A stretch of DNA of 64,000 nt from Nautilus pompilius (Eukaryota; Mollusca; Cephalopoda; Nautilida; Nautilidae). Both the position numbers and the translations under genes were made by a program. The notes beneath the pieces are model-generated. The model saw only the letters and a program-made list of their open reading frames with translations, had not been told where the DNA came from and did no database searches. Of the stretch, positions 36,924 through 50,218 are shown in pieces. The stretch is taken from positions 3,020,501 through 3,084,500 of the forward strand of contig JACATO010002730.1 in NCBI GenBank assembly GCA_018389105.1, in the 5' to 3' direction. Every line of letters begins with the position of its first letter. The first letter of the stretch is position 1.

Positions 36924-39900
36924 TTTACAAAGTTTCTTTAAAAAAACAAGCCAGAAAAAAGATTTAAATAGTTTAATATATTTTTAAAAAGAACATGCAG
37001 AAAAATATATGAAAATTTGATGAAACTACGAAATAAAGTTTCAAAAAATGTTGTTTAATTTAGAAAATTATTATTTAGTTGATGCTAATTGTTTCTAATA
37101 AATAAATGGCAATAATTCAGCGTTAGAACAATTCAGTTTTTAAAAACTAGAATTTAGATGATAGAAAAATATTTCATACTTTAAAGGGGCTCTATCAAAA
37201 TAAATACCTTCATTAAGAGAATAAACTATTAATTTCTATTGAAAAAACAATAGCATGAAAATTATTTGTGTATCCCTGTTTTCTACTCTCTCTCAGAATC
37301 ACTGTATGAATCAGGAATTAGTAAGTGAAAAACTCGTATATTTAACTATACATATGCTACATCCTTTACAAATATTATTGTAAATTATTGCTATACTTTC
37401 TGAACTGCACAATATAAAGTGCTTTTCTTTTTGATGGAAGATAATAGCTTCAGCGTGGAATAATATTACGTGTCCTTTTTAAAATTACAGATTCCTGCAG
37501 AAAGCCACACTGACATAACATTATTTCTTGTTGATGTAAATAAAGTATGTCGAATAGTTAACAGAGAATGCATTTCTCTCATCAGCCGAAAAATGTATAA
37601 CATAAATTATTTTGTATTAAGTAAATTAGCACTATAAAATTAAACCAACTCACTTTGCTTAAAATTCAATCTATATTAACCCCGACCTTTTTTGTGTTTC
37701 TTGTCATTAGAGACATCTAGGAAATGATCTGCTTTGAAATTTTGTGACATTCGTGAGTAAAAATAGCCTGAGCGCATAAAATCTCCAATGAGTTCAACGT
37801 CTCCATATTACTCTTTAATCAGTTGAAAAAACCTGTCGTTTTTCCTGAAATATACTTCCAAACGACTAAACCCCAAATGTCTTCAAATTAGGTCAGAAAA
37901 CACAACCAAATAAGTAATATTAAAATAAAGTTTCCTGTATTTCGGTTTTCGCTGAAAATGTAAGTGGTTGAAAACTAATTATGCGTCACATACACTAGCA
38001 ATCATAAGTGCTGAATCGGCATTAAAATATCCCATAGAGAAATTAGTTTATTAGTTCACATGTATTATAAGCATATGAATGTTTAAAATTTTATATATAT
38101 AAAAATGTTTAGTTTCAAACTACTTTTCGTACAGGGTTATTTTTATCAAAATATACTATTTTGTGCTTGAAAAGTTATTTTATTTGTGATCCACAATTAT
38201 GGTCGCCAGTGCAAATACATACGAAATCGACTTACTTTGTGATGCGAAAATACGTTTCTAGCTTTGAATACAGCTTCAGGGAAGAACACTTTAAAAGCAA
38301 GTAATCATGCCAACAGAGCTAGAAGATGGAAAATCGGTAATGGCCAAGACGACCAAATGGGATCTTTTGAAGTTTCGAATGTTGGCACCAGATTTCACCA
38401 TCTATTCCTGTCGCTTCTTGGTTTTCTTTATAAAATTCCTTATCCTGGATGGCAAATAGATTACATTTCAGTTTTGGAATTTCACAACATCTGTGCTTTC
38501 AGAAAATTACAGGGTACCAATGTCAGAGGTCCTAATCACTATAGCATTTTTTGAAGGTGTCAGCATTACCAATAGACGAAGTTACCACTATGATTTCCTC
38601 AATGACAGCTATTAAAAAAACAATATCTTTATATAATAATTAATTAGCATTCAGTATATTTGATATTTTAAATTTTTATATCGCAGATACAAATACTATA
38701 TTATAATAAAGGAACAAATAAAGAAGACGTTTTGTCAAGCAAGCGTCATGATAGGAAATATTAATTTGTTTCCATGGTATCGAAAGTTCTGAAGATAGCG
38801 AGTAAATTAATCGGTCACTTGAAAAAAACCTATTTTTTGCTAGATCATCTGTAATTTACGTAGAATACATAGCTTACATATTACTGCCTAAAGTATCTGT
38901 TGTTGTCATTGATTAAAGAGTGCATGAAAAATTTGTTAAACTGCCCTGGTTCAGAACCAGAAATATCACTTTCAGTTTCATTCTAAAGAGAATTAAGTTT
39001 CTTGGATATATGTACCTCGTCAGCTTATGCTGTGTAAGTGAAATTTCAATCGCTCTATCATATCCAATGTTGTGGGTAAATATGCAAACTACAGCACATT
39101 ACTTTCTTCAAAATATTCTCTAAATGTTTGCGCATATTTTCTTTTTAAATTCGCAGAGGACACAGGCAGTTTTATTAGTAGTGATAAGTCTTTTTACCTG
39201 TTTTCATTCATAATGAGTAGCATTAATGGAGAATATGCTGTTGTATCTCATTTTTGATAATCATACGTTTGGCTACTTCTAAAATTTATTTCATTTTGCA
39301 CTTTTTAATATCAATTATTTTTTTAAATTAAATGACAATTCTAGTATCTTGTTTAGATTTTTGTTTCTTATTAAAATACTTTTTACATTTTTGTAGTTAA
39401 ATTATTATTGCCTCTGAATTTTGCAGATTTAATAAAATATTATTTTTCCAAGTTTATCAAAATTAATATTACTAATTTAAAAGAAATAATGCTCTAAAAT
39501 AGGAACCTGGATCATACAAATACTAAATATTATTAACCTAGTGAATAAAATGCTAAATGCCATCGGTACACAAACTTTGATACTTACCTAGAATTTGCTT
39601 CTTTGCTTAGTGATTCTCCAACAATAAGAGTATTACTCTTATGTTCTTTACAAAAGATGAAAATCTAGTTTTATAACTTATATTTTTGAATTAATGAATT
39701 TCTAAAGCAACTCAGCAGTGCTTCCTGAGCAGATTTATCTGCCATCAGTGCATTTTAAATATTTTCTGAGATAGTTTTCAAACGTTTCGGCTACTTTGCA
39801 ATTGATAAAAGTCTTTATATTGGCCGCTTCTATTCTACGAGCATAAGCATTTGGGAGGATGGTTTATACGTAGTCTCTTAATCTGTACTTATAGAATCCT

Positions 39901-40239
39901 AAATAACTTGTACAAATATATTTACTATATTTATATATTTTTTTAAATCAAGTAATATGCTATGTTTTTTCAACTCTACAAAATCCATACCTTTTTCGGT
40001 TGACATAAGGTTTCATTTGATTTTGAGGTAACTTAGTGAAAACTTAGGAAATTTTGTCATATTTTGAATTATTTGGTAAACCAACAAGTCATGGCAATCA
40101 TTGAAATATAAATGCGAAAACTTTTTCAGATATTTGAATCAGTAAATTAAGTATTTGTTGATATTATCTCATCTGACCTAATCATTCTGCAGCAAACAGA
40201 GATTGTGGGAAAAACTTACTCTCAGTAAAGATTATAGGA
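36924..40239. other. AT-rich intergenic or intronic DNA
   Basis: No supported gene. The 96-codon plus frame at 38264-38554 lies in a slightly G+C-richer patch but has no recognisable domain. On the minus strand around 39830-39700 there is a coding-like run (ARRIEAANIKTFINCKVAE) next to the LINE relic. I do not recognise it and it may be part of that element's 3' region. Confidence 0.45.
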
Positions 40240-42262
40240 GGGTATTTCAGCCAAAAGCAATTACCAGTCGTTTCAAATACAACTGTTTTTGCGCGTTAGC
40301 TGCTTCAGAAAAACGGGTTTGTGTTTTTAGTTTATCTTCCTTTCTATTTGTCATTAATACATGAACTACTCCATCTCTAAACATAAAATAACTTTTAGTG
40401 CAGCATCTGTTTATATCCACACGAAGTGTAACAAATGCCATATCCACTTTTCTTAGAAATCTAATGATGAATGTGCTGCGTATAGTACTAATTATACATT
40501 TCGCAGCTTCATTTGAACAACACTGACTTCATTCTAGTTCTTAATAGAGTCATAAATGTCCGAAGGCATCAACTATCAAAATCCCGAGTACCTGCAATAC
40601 TGGACATGATTTTAATTTTAGTCCTGTTCGACTATACAGCATCGTTAATATTTTAAAACCTGAAATGAGTGACTAACATAGCCCGAAACTATCTAAGTGT
40701 CTTGTTATGAATGTGTAATGAGTTTTTGTAAAATATTTAAGACTCGTGATCTGATCTAAGATTATTTATTTTAAAGAAAATTTTCACAATCTCTCCGTAT
40801 TTTAAGTGATTTTCCAAAATTTATTCCCGTGACAGCATTTATGGTTTCATTTGATTTCTCTAGTTCCTCTGAAATTCTGTAGTAAGAGGCTCAGATATTA
40901 ATATGATCAGCATATGAAGCTATATCAGCAGGTTGTATGAGATGTGTAATAATACTGATAAAAAATATTAAAGAGGGTCAAAGACCGCTTTCTCCCGTGG
41001 ACCGCGCAAAATATGATCAGTTCGCAATTGCCAACTTTTCCATAATGAAAAATTTAATTCATATGATTACTTCCATTGGTACTGCTAATTTAGGGAACTG
41101 ATGAAAAAAACAAAAACAAAATCGCACTGATAGCATATCTTCCTTCTTCTGGAACGTATTTGGCTAAACGCACCAAATATTCTGAACATGACTCTACATC
41201 TCGCCTCACTGATTTAAATATATTTTCAAATTCCAGCCACCGAGTCAAGCGTCATTGTACAACCTGTTTATTAGTGTAGCCAAGCAGTTTCTGAGGGAAA
41301 CTGATCCGTTATGTTACATGTTTTGTCCCTAGATGTTCATTCCTTGAAAATTTGAATATTATTATCTTTTCCTTCAACAATAGATGTTTTAACCTTCATT
41401 TCGTAATATATTTATAATTTCAGAGCGTTCCTCCATACTTTTAAGAAATGTTCAGTTTTTTCATTTGTGATTTTATCAAGTCCTGGAGTATTTTAAAACT
41501 TAGTGCACTGCAGGATTACCTCCAGTTTAAAGTGTGAAAGGTTTGGAGATGTTACGAGCTCCTTTTTATATGCTCTTCAGTCTTTTTTCCCTTGTTTACT
41601 AAACACTTCAAGGCAAGTGATGACGCTAACATAGTGTTTCTTGTTTGAAAAAAATGTGATTAACGCGTTAGCCATTTTCCTCCATACTATAACATAATTA
41701 TTCACTTCACTGCTGTACGCCGAGATATAATCCTTTTCTCTTTGAAATATTTCACAGTTTTCTAGACGCTTTTTATTTTCTATCTCCCTAAGTTTTTTAC
41801 AGCACCCTTTCTTCTTTTTTTGATTTTTTTCATTCTTTTGTAAAGATATCCTAATGAGTTCCTCAGTCCAGAAAGGTTTGTCTTGTTTTTATACTACATC
41901 CTTTAGTAAGGAATCTGTGACAGCTTCCTTAATGAGTGTAGAAAGTTGGTCGAAAACATTGTCTACAGAGCCATCATTGTCATCAACATCTTTTTTCCTA
42001 GTTCACACTATTATCTCTGCCAGTTGTTTTTTTAATTCCATCTTGTAAGAAGAGGCTGTTAAGCTTTCTTTATACAAAATATAATTCCAGTAATAATTGG
42101 GAATACTCACATTCAGCAATATTTTTGCATGTGCAAAGCATCACGTTACTGCACATTCTGAAACATTCAGGCACTTTTAGTTCCGTGTTTTTTATATGTT
42201 ATTCATTTAAAGTGGAAAAATTATTCTCTAATGCAAAGTTCAGAATTATTCTTTCATTTCTA
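40240..42262 (-). mobile_element. Decayed LINE (non-LTR retrotransposon), endonuclease/reverse-transcriptase remnant
   Basis: Minus-strand frames give the order of a LINE ORF2. At about 42260-42197, ILNFALENNF resembles the end of the endonuclease domain. At 41882-41650 is the endonuclease-RT linker (KPFWTEELIRIS, then a Lys/Glu-rich helical stretch and VIVWRKMAN). At 41486 is TPGLDKITNE, the conserved PGxDxI of the RT fingers. From about 41100 to 40790 come PKLAVPMEVII and STGESGL*PSLIFFISII (equivalent to GVRQGDxLSPxLFNI), then ASYADHINI at 40914-40903 (the catalytic YADD with the second Asp lost), then GINFGKSLK (the xxINxxKT motif). Degraded C-terminal sequence continues to about 40250. 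Stops and frameshifts are frequent. The 5' part is missing, as is usual for truncated LINEs. The clade (RTE, CR1 or Jockey-like) cannot be settled by eye. Confidence 0.85.
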
Positions 42263-44480
42263 TCTTCCTCTTAACTATATAATAATTTTCTTTTTAATTT
42301 AGTATCGAATAGGAGATGGGTCTATTTTGCATGAATTGTGATATAATGCATCGTTTAACTAAATTTAGTATATATCTACTAAAATGCAATGTACTATCTT
42401 AAACGACTTTAAGAGTAGAGTCTATCCAAATCAATCTGTCGGTATAGGAAATTTCTAACCTGGCTGCGAATGGCAGCATCGCACTTATCGTTTCTTGTCG
42501 AACTGCATTAGAATGTTTCTTACAAAGCAAAGTATCTAATGCTATTTAATACGTGTGTGTGTGTGTGTTTAGTTTAAAAAAGAACATTTTTAGCCATACC
42601 TTTACAGAGCTTCATTTCTATGACTGTCAACCTTTTTTCATTCAGTCGGTAATAATTAATTCTTGTTCACTTATCCATCTAATTTCGTCAGAAAAACGAG
42701 CTTTTATTAAGCACCCTTTCTCGTGTCTATTATTCTTCTATTATTTGTATCCCCACGATAATATGCATACTCATTTTATTATCCTTTTCACCAGATTAGT
42801 GAGCAGCAAACAACATTTAAGTATGAACACTAAATAAAATCTAGAGTCTCCAACGATTTGGAACCATTGAACATGCAAGAGAATGTTTCAGTAGTGAAAG
42901 AACTTCCGTTATAATGGTTGATAAAAATTATACACACTTTACAATCATTTTTATACTCTAATACTGCAGACTTTCGGCAGTGCAGCACAGACGTTTCTAT
43001 ATTTGAATGATTAGATACATACTAACAGAATGCTTAAATTTATAATTTAAAATCCTGTACTACAAAATAATCGTTTATGCATTAAACAGTTTACACATGC
43101 ATCTAGTGCCCAACTACAATATTTTTTTCATCTACTTTTATTACAATTTGTTTGTTGTTGAAAAAAAAACAAAACAAAGATAAGCAAACAAATAAAATTA
43201 TATGTTAATACTTAATGTGGTCATCCTTTGAAACACGAATACACTCAACGCCGCTTGGCATTGAATATACGAGACTTTTTAACGTCTAGCCCAGTACAAA
43301 TATCTACATATCAGGATCATAGGTTCCATCAATTTTATAGTATTGGTACAAAGTGTAAATAGGGGCTTGATGCGATTCATATCAGAGGCTTGATATACCC
43401 AGGAAAGAAGATGAAGCCATGATTCTTTTTCCAGTTTATGGTCATACGAAAAATATAGTGTGCATAGCGCCATCATTCTATAGACTGAGCATCAAATATC
43501 AGTATGTATGCTTTTTTGTTACAATGGTAGGAAATTTTCTTTAAATTTCAATATATCTGGGAAATTGAGAATTGATACCACCTTTGCAAACAGCAATTCT
43601 ATTTTCTCCATGTTAGATTGCATAACACTTTCTGTCTCCACCATACATAGCCATGGACTGACAAAATTGAATTAAGGATCTTCGTTACGATCCGAAATAA
43701 TGTGAAAAATCTCGATGTGATTTGTTAAAACATAATCATCGAAGAAAGATACGGGCTTGAATAAAATGAGTTTTTCCAGTTATGTTTTCTGACCAGCCGT
43801 AGAAAATGTTTTATTTATGTTATACAGAAGTTTTGCTTAAACATCATCTGTAGCCAAGCCAGTATAGATCACTTTGGACTGTTTTGCTAATTCATATTGC
43901 AAAAGATTGCTGCCAGGGAAATGGTGTCGATGGTGGGTGAGGATGTTACAAGTAATGCAGGACGTTCTAGTCGTAATGTCACTGTTAAAAATCTTTCAAT
44001 TAGCTTTTACACAGTACTCATATTCACTTAACTAAACATCCTCACAATATTGGTTACAGATTCTCTAGGAATGCCGAACTGACTATATATAACACAGCTA
44101 CAGGTCAAAGCATAAATATTTTGGATCCCTGTTGTTTTTGACATCTTGAAAGTCTGCAATGGTTATCTTGCTATCTATCTACCTATATGCCCTATATATA
44201 ATCACCCATGCCAGTCACTACTCCATATTAAGAAAAAGTAAGTATAAAAACCTTGCATTAATAAGTATATTCACGTTTAAATTAATTCATGTCGATCTGA
44301 TTGGTTTCTTGTACGCTCATAAAAGACACAACATATATCAAATTTTAATCATGCATGCACGTGGGTTGAACGTAAAAACTAAATATTATATGACTATTTA
44401 TACACACGTTAAGCAGTATAAATACAAGATGTTACTTTCTAAAACATCCTCTTTGTACAACTATGGTGCTCGGAGCGCCA
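42263..44480. other. AT-rich DNA with a (GT)8 tract
   Basis: Contains (GT)8 at 42553-42568. Otherwise only unidentified short frames, such as 43279-43476 minus and the A/T-driven 44159-44494 plus. No supported gene. Confidence 0.55.
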
Positions 44481-44481
44481 A

Positions 44482-45113
44482 GAAAGGTCGATAATTGGAA
44501 AGTAAAATATTTGGTTTTCTTTCTGCATAAGCAGAAAGAGACGACTTAGCTTGACTTATTGTATTATGTTGACAGCTGTTGTTAATAGAGTATTTAGTCA
44601 ACGTCCTCGTAAAATCACTCTTATTGAAGACAGAGAAGTTATTCATCAAATACGCCAAAATCGCTTCGCCAATGCTACTTATCTAGAAAGCCATGAAATT
44701 GTCATGTACATTCACCACTATAAGAATAGTCAAAGATAGTCAGACTTAAACAAGCGAATTAAACATAAATGGGCTAATGCACCTTTACAGCGTAATTTCT
44801 AGTTATGCAGAATGGTACTTTAGTCATATGAAAGTCTCTCCTGCACTTGAAGGTAGTTGAGAGTTTGGCTACATATGAGATACGTTCGGAGTCAATGAAA
44901 TGTTTGGACTCTGCTACTAGAATAAAATTCAATAATAACAATGTCTTGTCTCTCCGCAATGGTAGCAATATTTACAGGGAAATGCGATTGAATTTCTCGC
45001 TTCTAACCCAATAGAAAATTTTGGAGATAAAATCGTGAGTGGTATAAAGAAGAATCCCTTTGTTCAGAATATTGCTGAATAGGCTGAAATTTTGCATAAG
45101 TTCCAGAAAATAT
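44482..45113 (+). pseudogene. Decayed Tc1-family transposase
   Basis: Begins with ERSIIGK at 44482, typical of the first Tc1 helix-turn-helix. SQRPRKITLIEDREVIHQIR and QNRFANATYLES follow around 44594-44690, which is the GRPR(K)-T-xEDR linker and second HTH. The middle is badly degraded and probably deleted. From 44991 the C-terminal motif appears: EFLASNPIENFGDKIVSGIK, then NIAE*AEILHKFQKIS. NPIEN contains the final catalytic Glu of the DDE triad, and FGDKI corresponds to the usual LWD-L. Stops and a total span of about 630 nt, against about 1 kb for a complete gene, show it is a dead, internally deleted copy. No terminal repeats were identified. Confidence 0.72.
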
Positions 45114-48100
45114 CTGTTTCACATTCAACGTATTCTAAATATCACTATTAAATTCCGTTATTTTCAACTTACTGTACTTAAAATATTTTTTAAATGGAGA
45201 TTATTGATATTATTGTTGTTGCCGTTACTTTATTTATAGTCTAATTAATAAATACTGAATTGAGATATCAAAGGTTTAAATTACCATAATTATTATCAAA
45301 ATAAAACATTAACAAAGTATCTACATTTTTAATTTAAAAGATGAAGGCGACTTCTTGAGTAATAATGCAGATTGTTTGTATAAAAAAACAAAAAAATAAA
45401 GTGTATTATTCATTTTATAACTTTATTCAGTAAACTTTTAATAAATATAAAAATACTTTCGACTTATATTAATCGACAGTTAATATTTGCGGAAAAAAAT
45501 CTTTTTTAAAATAATTTTTCACCATTTTCGTCACATGATTGATACTAAAATAGAATATCTGTCTTACCGAATACTGTACTGGTCCTTTTTCCTAATTTAT
45601 TTTTGTTCGCTTCACTTTTAACCAAAAGTCTACGTTTCTAGATGCGCGTGCGCGCACACATGAAGCTGCTAGTTTTATTTTTGTTTGTTTTGAAATTTAT
45701 CAACTGTTTCTTTAGTTAAGAAAAACCAAGCAACGCACGCAGAAGTAATATTTGTTAACACTGATTTGCTTAATTAAAAAATACAAAACACATCGATAAT
45801 GGGAGCACGCGATAAGACTGGTTACAGGAGACTTCCAGACTCCTCTGTTTTCCTTGATAATACATTAAATTCTTTCCTTTTTCATATATTTTTTCCTAGT
45901 TGGTGCAACTAGATTGCTACAGTGATTATCTAGTGTTATTAAATAAAAAAAAATTGATATTATTTGTACACAACTGGATGCCAGATAAAAAGGTCTGTTT
46001 TTCATGCAAACAACGATGCATTTTTAAGCTAAAACGCTGTGAGACCTAGCATACGTATTTCTGCACTGTTGCACTGGGTTATATACTATGTTATTTATTG
46101 ATTTTATATATTTTAAAATACGTTAAGTGTTTCTTTATATTTTATTTTTCTTTTTGGCCTGAAAGTTCTTTTAAAAATTATGGCAACATATAATGTTCAA
46201 CATATATAACCGAGGATTTATGCAAGAAAACATATTTAATTTTATAGTTTCATTAACTATTTGGTAGTAATCTGTTAGTTTGATCTTCTTAGCTGCAACT
46301 GCGGTTAGAAAAAATATCTTTAAAAAAAAAAGAAAATTTATTGTAACATGATTATTAATCTTGGCACAGAAAGACAAATAAAATAACATATTCACAGAGC
46401 ATTTACTATCTTTGGGATTTAATGTTTTCTAAATAAACGCAAACATGACCTCTTTGAGGTATGCATGTAAATCATTAAGAATTATATAAAGATGAATTGA
46501 CATTCGTTGTTAAAAATAGTACTGATTACATACAATAATACATCTTAGGGTGTTCAGCATATTTTTTCACAAAATTCAAACATATTTAACAAAAGCAATA
46601 TTATATTAAAATATATTTAAAATGCTATTTTATTAATTTTTTTGTTAATTTAAAAAAAGAATAATCAAATAATTGCTTGTTATTATGGTTCCAATAAGAC
46701 ATAATTAGTAGGTAAAAAATTCATCGAAATGTGAAAATAAATCAGCGAAGAAATTTACAGAGTCGTTTCAAATGGAATATTTTTTTTAAAAATTCATAAG
46801 AAATAGCTGAAAAAACGTAAAGTAGAGCAAAACAATTTACTTTTTACTTTACAGAATCTCCGGAAATCAAATTAAAGTTATAATGTGGTTAGCCTTAGTC
46901 AACTTTTTAAAAAAAAATGTTATACTTCTACAGAGAGATTTTACAGATCTCCAAGACACAACAAAATCTAATCATTGGATTATCTGCAAAAATAAGTATT
47001 CGTCGTCTTATAGTGTAATCTAAAAGTTGAAGATCTGATGTTACAGCTTCTGTTAGTTGATCACCATATTATTAACATACAAGGTTGGTTTTATGTGTAT
47101 CTACCTTTCTTTGCATCTCAAATTAAATGTACCAGAAGAAGTCTTTCTTTTTCGTGTATATACTTTATCGCACTAATTATTCTTGGTAATAATATTTTAA
47201 AATATATTCAAATTATTTTATGCATCATATTAAAATTAATTTATTATTTTAAAATAGCAACAATGATAACAAAATTATTGCAATATAAGAAACATATATA
47301 AAATAGTATTCTAGCTAACATGCTCCTCATTTTACCATTTTATGTTTTTTTTTCATAGCAGAGTTATTAATAACTTTACCAAAATCAAATGGTCGCGCTA
47401 GTTCACTTTCGATACTAAAGAGGGTAAGATCTATCAGTTTCCTCTGAGTAAATGAAGTTATTGATGGGTCTAAGATTGCTAAACGATCGCCGCGTTGGCC
47501 CCATTGTGACTAGCAACGTAGAAAAAAATCTAAGTGCTTTGATTGGTCAAATTTTTTACGAGCTAAAGCAGACAATGTTGCTCAAAATAAGCACTGGGAT
47601 AAGAGTGTGCTTCAAAATCGGCATCGTCTTAAATGGCGCATCCTTTAATCAACTCAGATGAAGATATTCTTTTGTTATCAACAACAAAAAATACCATATG
47701 ATTTTCGAATATCTCTTGGCTCATTGATAAGCTGATATACTGGGAAACTGAGTATCCTCACACTTTTTTAATGTCAATTTATATTTAATTTACCAATAAT
47801 TTTGTAATTCTTTGCTACACCACATGCCTGCAAAACATTCAGAAGTACGTTTGTGTGGAAGATAATGTTTATAGTTTTTTTTTTTTCAAACGCTTCACTT
47901 TAAGAGGTATACAAATCATCAGTCGGAAAATAAAGCAAGTGATAAATTATTCTTATATTAGCGAAAAAAGGCTGAAATTTCATTGTGCCATCTTTAACAA
48001 ATCGGTATTATACAAAATGCTCTTACATTTGAACAATAAATATTTACTCTGTTTGTATATTGCTCTCGCATTTTGCTTCTATACTTATAGGTTTGTTTTA

Positions 48101-49560
48101 AGCACTACTGATAAAAAGATAGTCTGCTGCAATTCCAGTTTTTGGAGAGCTTTTTTTCAGCAGGAAGTTAAAAAAATAGATACATTTCAGGCGAAACTAA
48201 ACGCTTGGATGAGTCCATCAGTTAACAAAAACAATCTGTTAAATTTTTTTTAAAATTATTTTTTATTATTAATGTTAAATAAAATGTGAATATTCTGCTG
48301 GAAACTAAATAAATATTTCTCTAAGCCTTGACACAAATGCGGATGTTGTGTAAACACTTGATAAATACAGATTATTCATTGCTTAGTAATAATTTTTTTT
48401 AAGTAGTTTAGATGCTACGAACGTTTATATGAAACCCAGCTAAAATGGAATCGTCGTAACAATATCCAGTATCCAGTCAAGAAACGTAACTTTATATTTG
48501 GGAAAACCTAAGCAAATGATTTTGTGGGGAACTCGATGCCCCGAAAGTGTTTATCCATTCGCATTGCATAGTTGTTCTTTTGCAAAGTTGGACCACACTG
48601 CTAATCGAAAAGTCAAACATTCCAATGTTTTACTATTTATTTTCTACCTAATAGCATACTTAATAGTTTGATAAATGCTGTTTTCTGTTCATAATATTGA
48701 TATATTATCAATCAGTAATGTATATGATACCTAATTATAAAAAGTCTTTGAGGGAGATGTGCTTCATTGAGATATTGTAAAAATAATATTTTGGTACCCT
48801 AGAAAAGAGTTCGTAAACTATTCCGAACACTCGGAACCTCACTCGTCAAGTATTTCAGCTTGGTTTTATTTGAACGTCTCTTCCAGTATTACTTTTTTAA
48901 TTAAAGAATTGCTTCAAAGTTTTTATTGCCTCGATGCTATATCAAAAAGTCGAGCAAATTTTTAATAAATTCAAAGAAAAATCAAAGACTGAAAAAATGG
49001 TTTTTTTTCGAAGAATATGTGCTTCATAAAAGGAGAAAATTTTAAAAGAATTTCATCAAATCAGTAAAAACCAAATTAATTATTTAATCCCTTTAAATCT
49101 CTAGCTTAGTGGTTTCTATTTGTGATTAAATAAAGCTAGCAAGTCAAATAAAACTTGCTAATATCACTTTAAAAATACAGCATTAATATGGAAGATATCA
49201 ACTTTGATAAATACCCATCTAGAAAAATATTTAAAAGAGTTTTTAATGTTTTAAATCTGTAAGTCAGAATTATTAATATGAAATAGGCAGATACACTGTC
49301 ACGGTAATTATGGTGTACTCACTAATAAAATAATTCTCTCATCGTATAAAATCAATTAATTAAATTTATTAACGCATATATTTATATCTCGCAAAAGCAT
49401 AACCATCAGAGATAATTACGCTTTAAAAACGTGCTATAAGTTTATATTGATACTTTGATTACGTAACTCAAAATCGTCTTCCAATATTTCATTGCATAAT
49501 GCACAAGTAAGCCACGATTCCTAAAGAAAATGTTTTCAATATTTCAATAAAATGAGCAAA
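45114..49560. other. AT-rich intergenic or intronic DNA
   Basis: Contains an alternating purine-pyrimidine tract at 45642-45662. The 132-codon plus frame at 47855-48253 is the longest in this stretch but reads as Phe/Lys/Leu-rich AT-driven sequence with no motif. A neighbouring frame at 47452-47661 is likewise unidentified. No supported gene. Confidence 0.5.
45642..45662. repeat. Alternating purine-pyrimidine tract (potential Z-DNA)
   Basis: Twenty-one bases strictly alternate purine and pyrimidine, centred on GCGCGTGCGCGCACACA. CG/CA alternation of this kind can adopt the left-handed Z form. Confidence 0.8.
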
Positions 49561-49568
49561 ATATATCA

Positions 49569-50218
49569 TTTATTCCACAACATGAGATGGAACCGGCACG
49601 CGTATTTCAGCAACTGGCTGATTAACCACAAACATTACTGAGCAACTGCCGGTCTCTAAATATTTACAGAGCGAGTCACAAGATTATTCTGGTTGGTTTC
49701 CACTACTTGCCAACGGACAAAGGCTACACGCCTTCTGATTACCTTATAATACTCTCGTATACTATTGATCTAAAGCTGGTTAAAAACTGGCAGAAGAACA
49801 ATTTTCTCCCCTCAAAACGTCCAACACGGACACAGCGGCCAAATCAACTCCATTAGCATTTCTTTAATCTTTATCAACCCGGAGTTCAAAAACTACTTTT
49901 GCGAAAGACGCCATACAATTCTGTCTCAAGATACAGTACGGAATATAGCACATCTTATTTTTAAGTCAGAAATAAATGTAACGAATAACCGTGTTAAGTA
50001 TTTGTGCTCTATGGCCTGTTAGATACTCGAAGGTCATCAGTCATTTTCATTCTCATCGGAAAATAGTTATCAAATTGCTGGTTGCTTCTGCGTCCACAAT
50101 CATATTCAAATTGCGGTCTCGGAAGTTTGCCAGCAGTGCCCAATAGTTCCAAATCAAATTCCTCAAAAGCGTCAGTCTTTACAGCAATGTTAAAACATCT
50201 GTGGCAATAAACATGAAT
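49569..50218 (-). CDS. Candidate terminal coding exon with 3' untranslated region
   Basis: On the minus strand an AG at 50220-50219, whose codon would otherwise be a TAG stop, precedes 69 open codons ending at a TAG (50011-50009). The residues look protein-like: CHRCFN, FEEFDLELLGTAGKLPRPQF, EYDCGRRSNQQFDNYFP, MRMKMTDDLRVSNRP. There is no internal start, so it would be a 3' exon. About 435 bp further on is AATAAA (49574-49569), and the whole 49.59-50.33 kb block is richer in G+C than its flanks. I do not recognise a family. No upstream exon was found in phase. It could also be a chance frame in a G+C-richer non-coding transcript. Confidence 0.25.

Noticed and set aside
44159..44494. 111-codon plus-strand frame ending next to the Tc1 relic
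   Set aside because: It is Ile/Tyr/Lys-rich, matches nothing, and its end runs into the Tc1 relic in a different frame.
47452..47661. Possible further transposase relic
   Set aside because: No ordered set of Tc1, mariner or LINE landmarks was found in any frame.
47855..48253. 132-codon plus-strand frame with a hydrophobic middle
   Set aside because: It begins with a Phe run from poly(T), has no domain, and no composition or splice support. A chance frame is the simpler reading.
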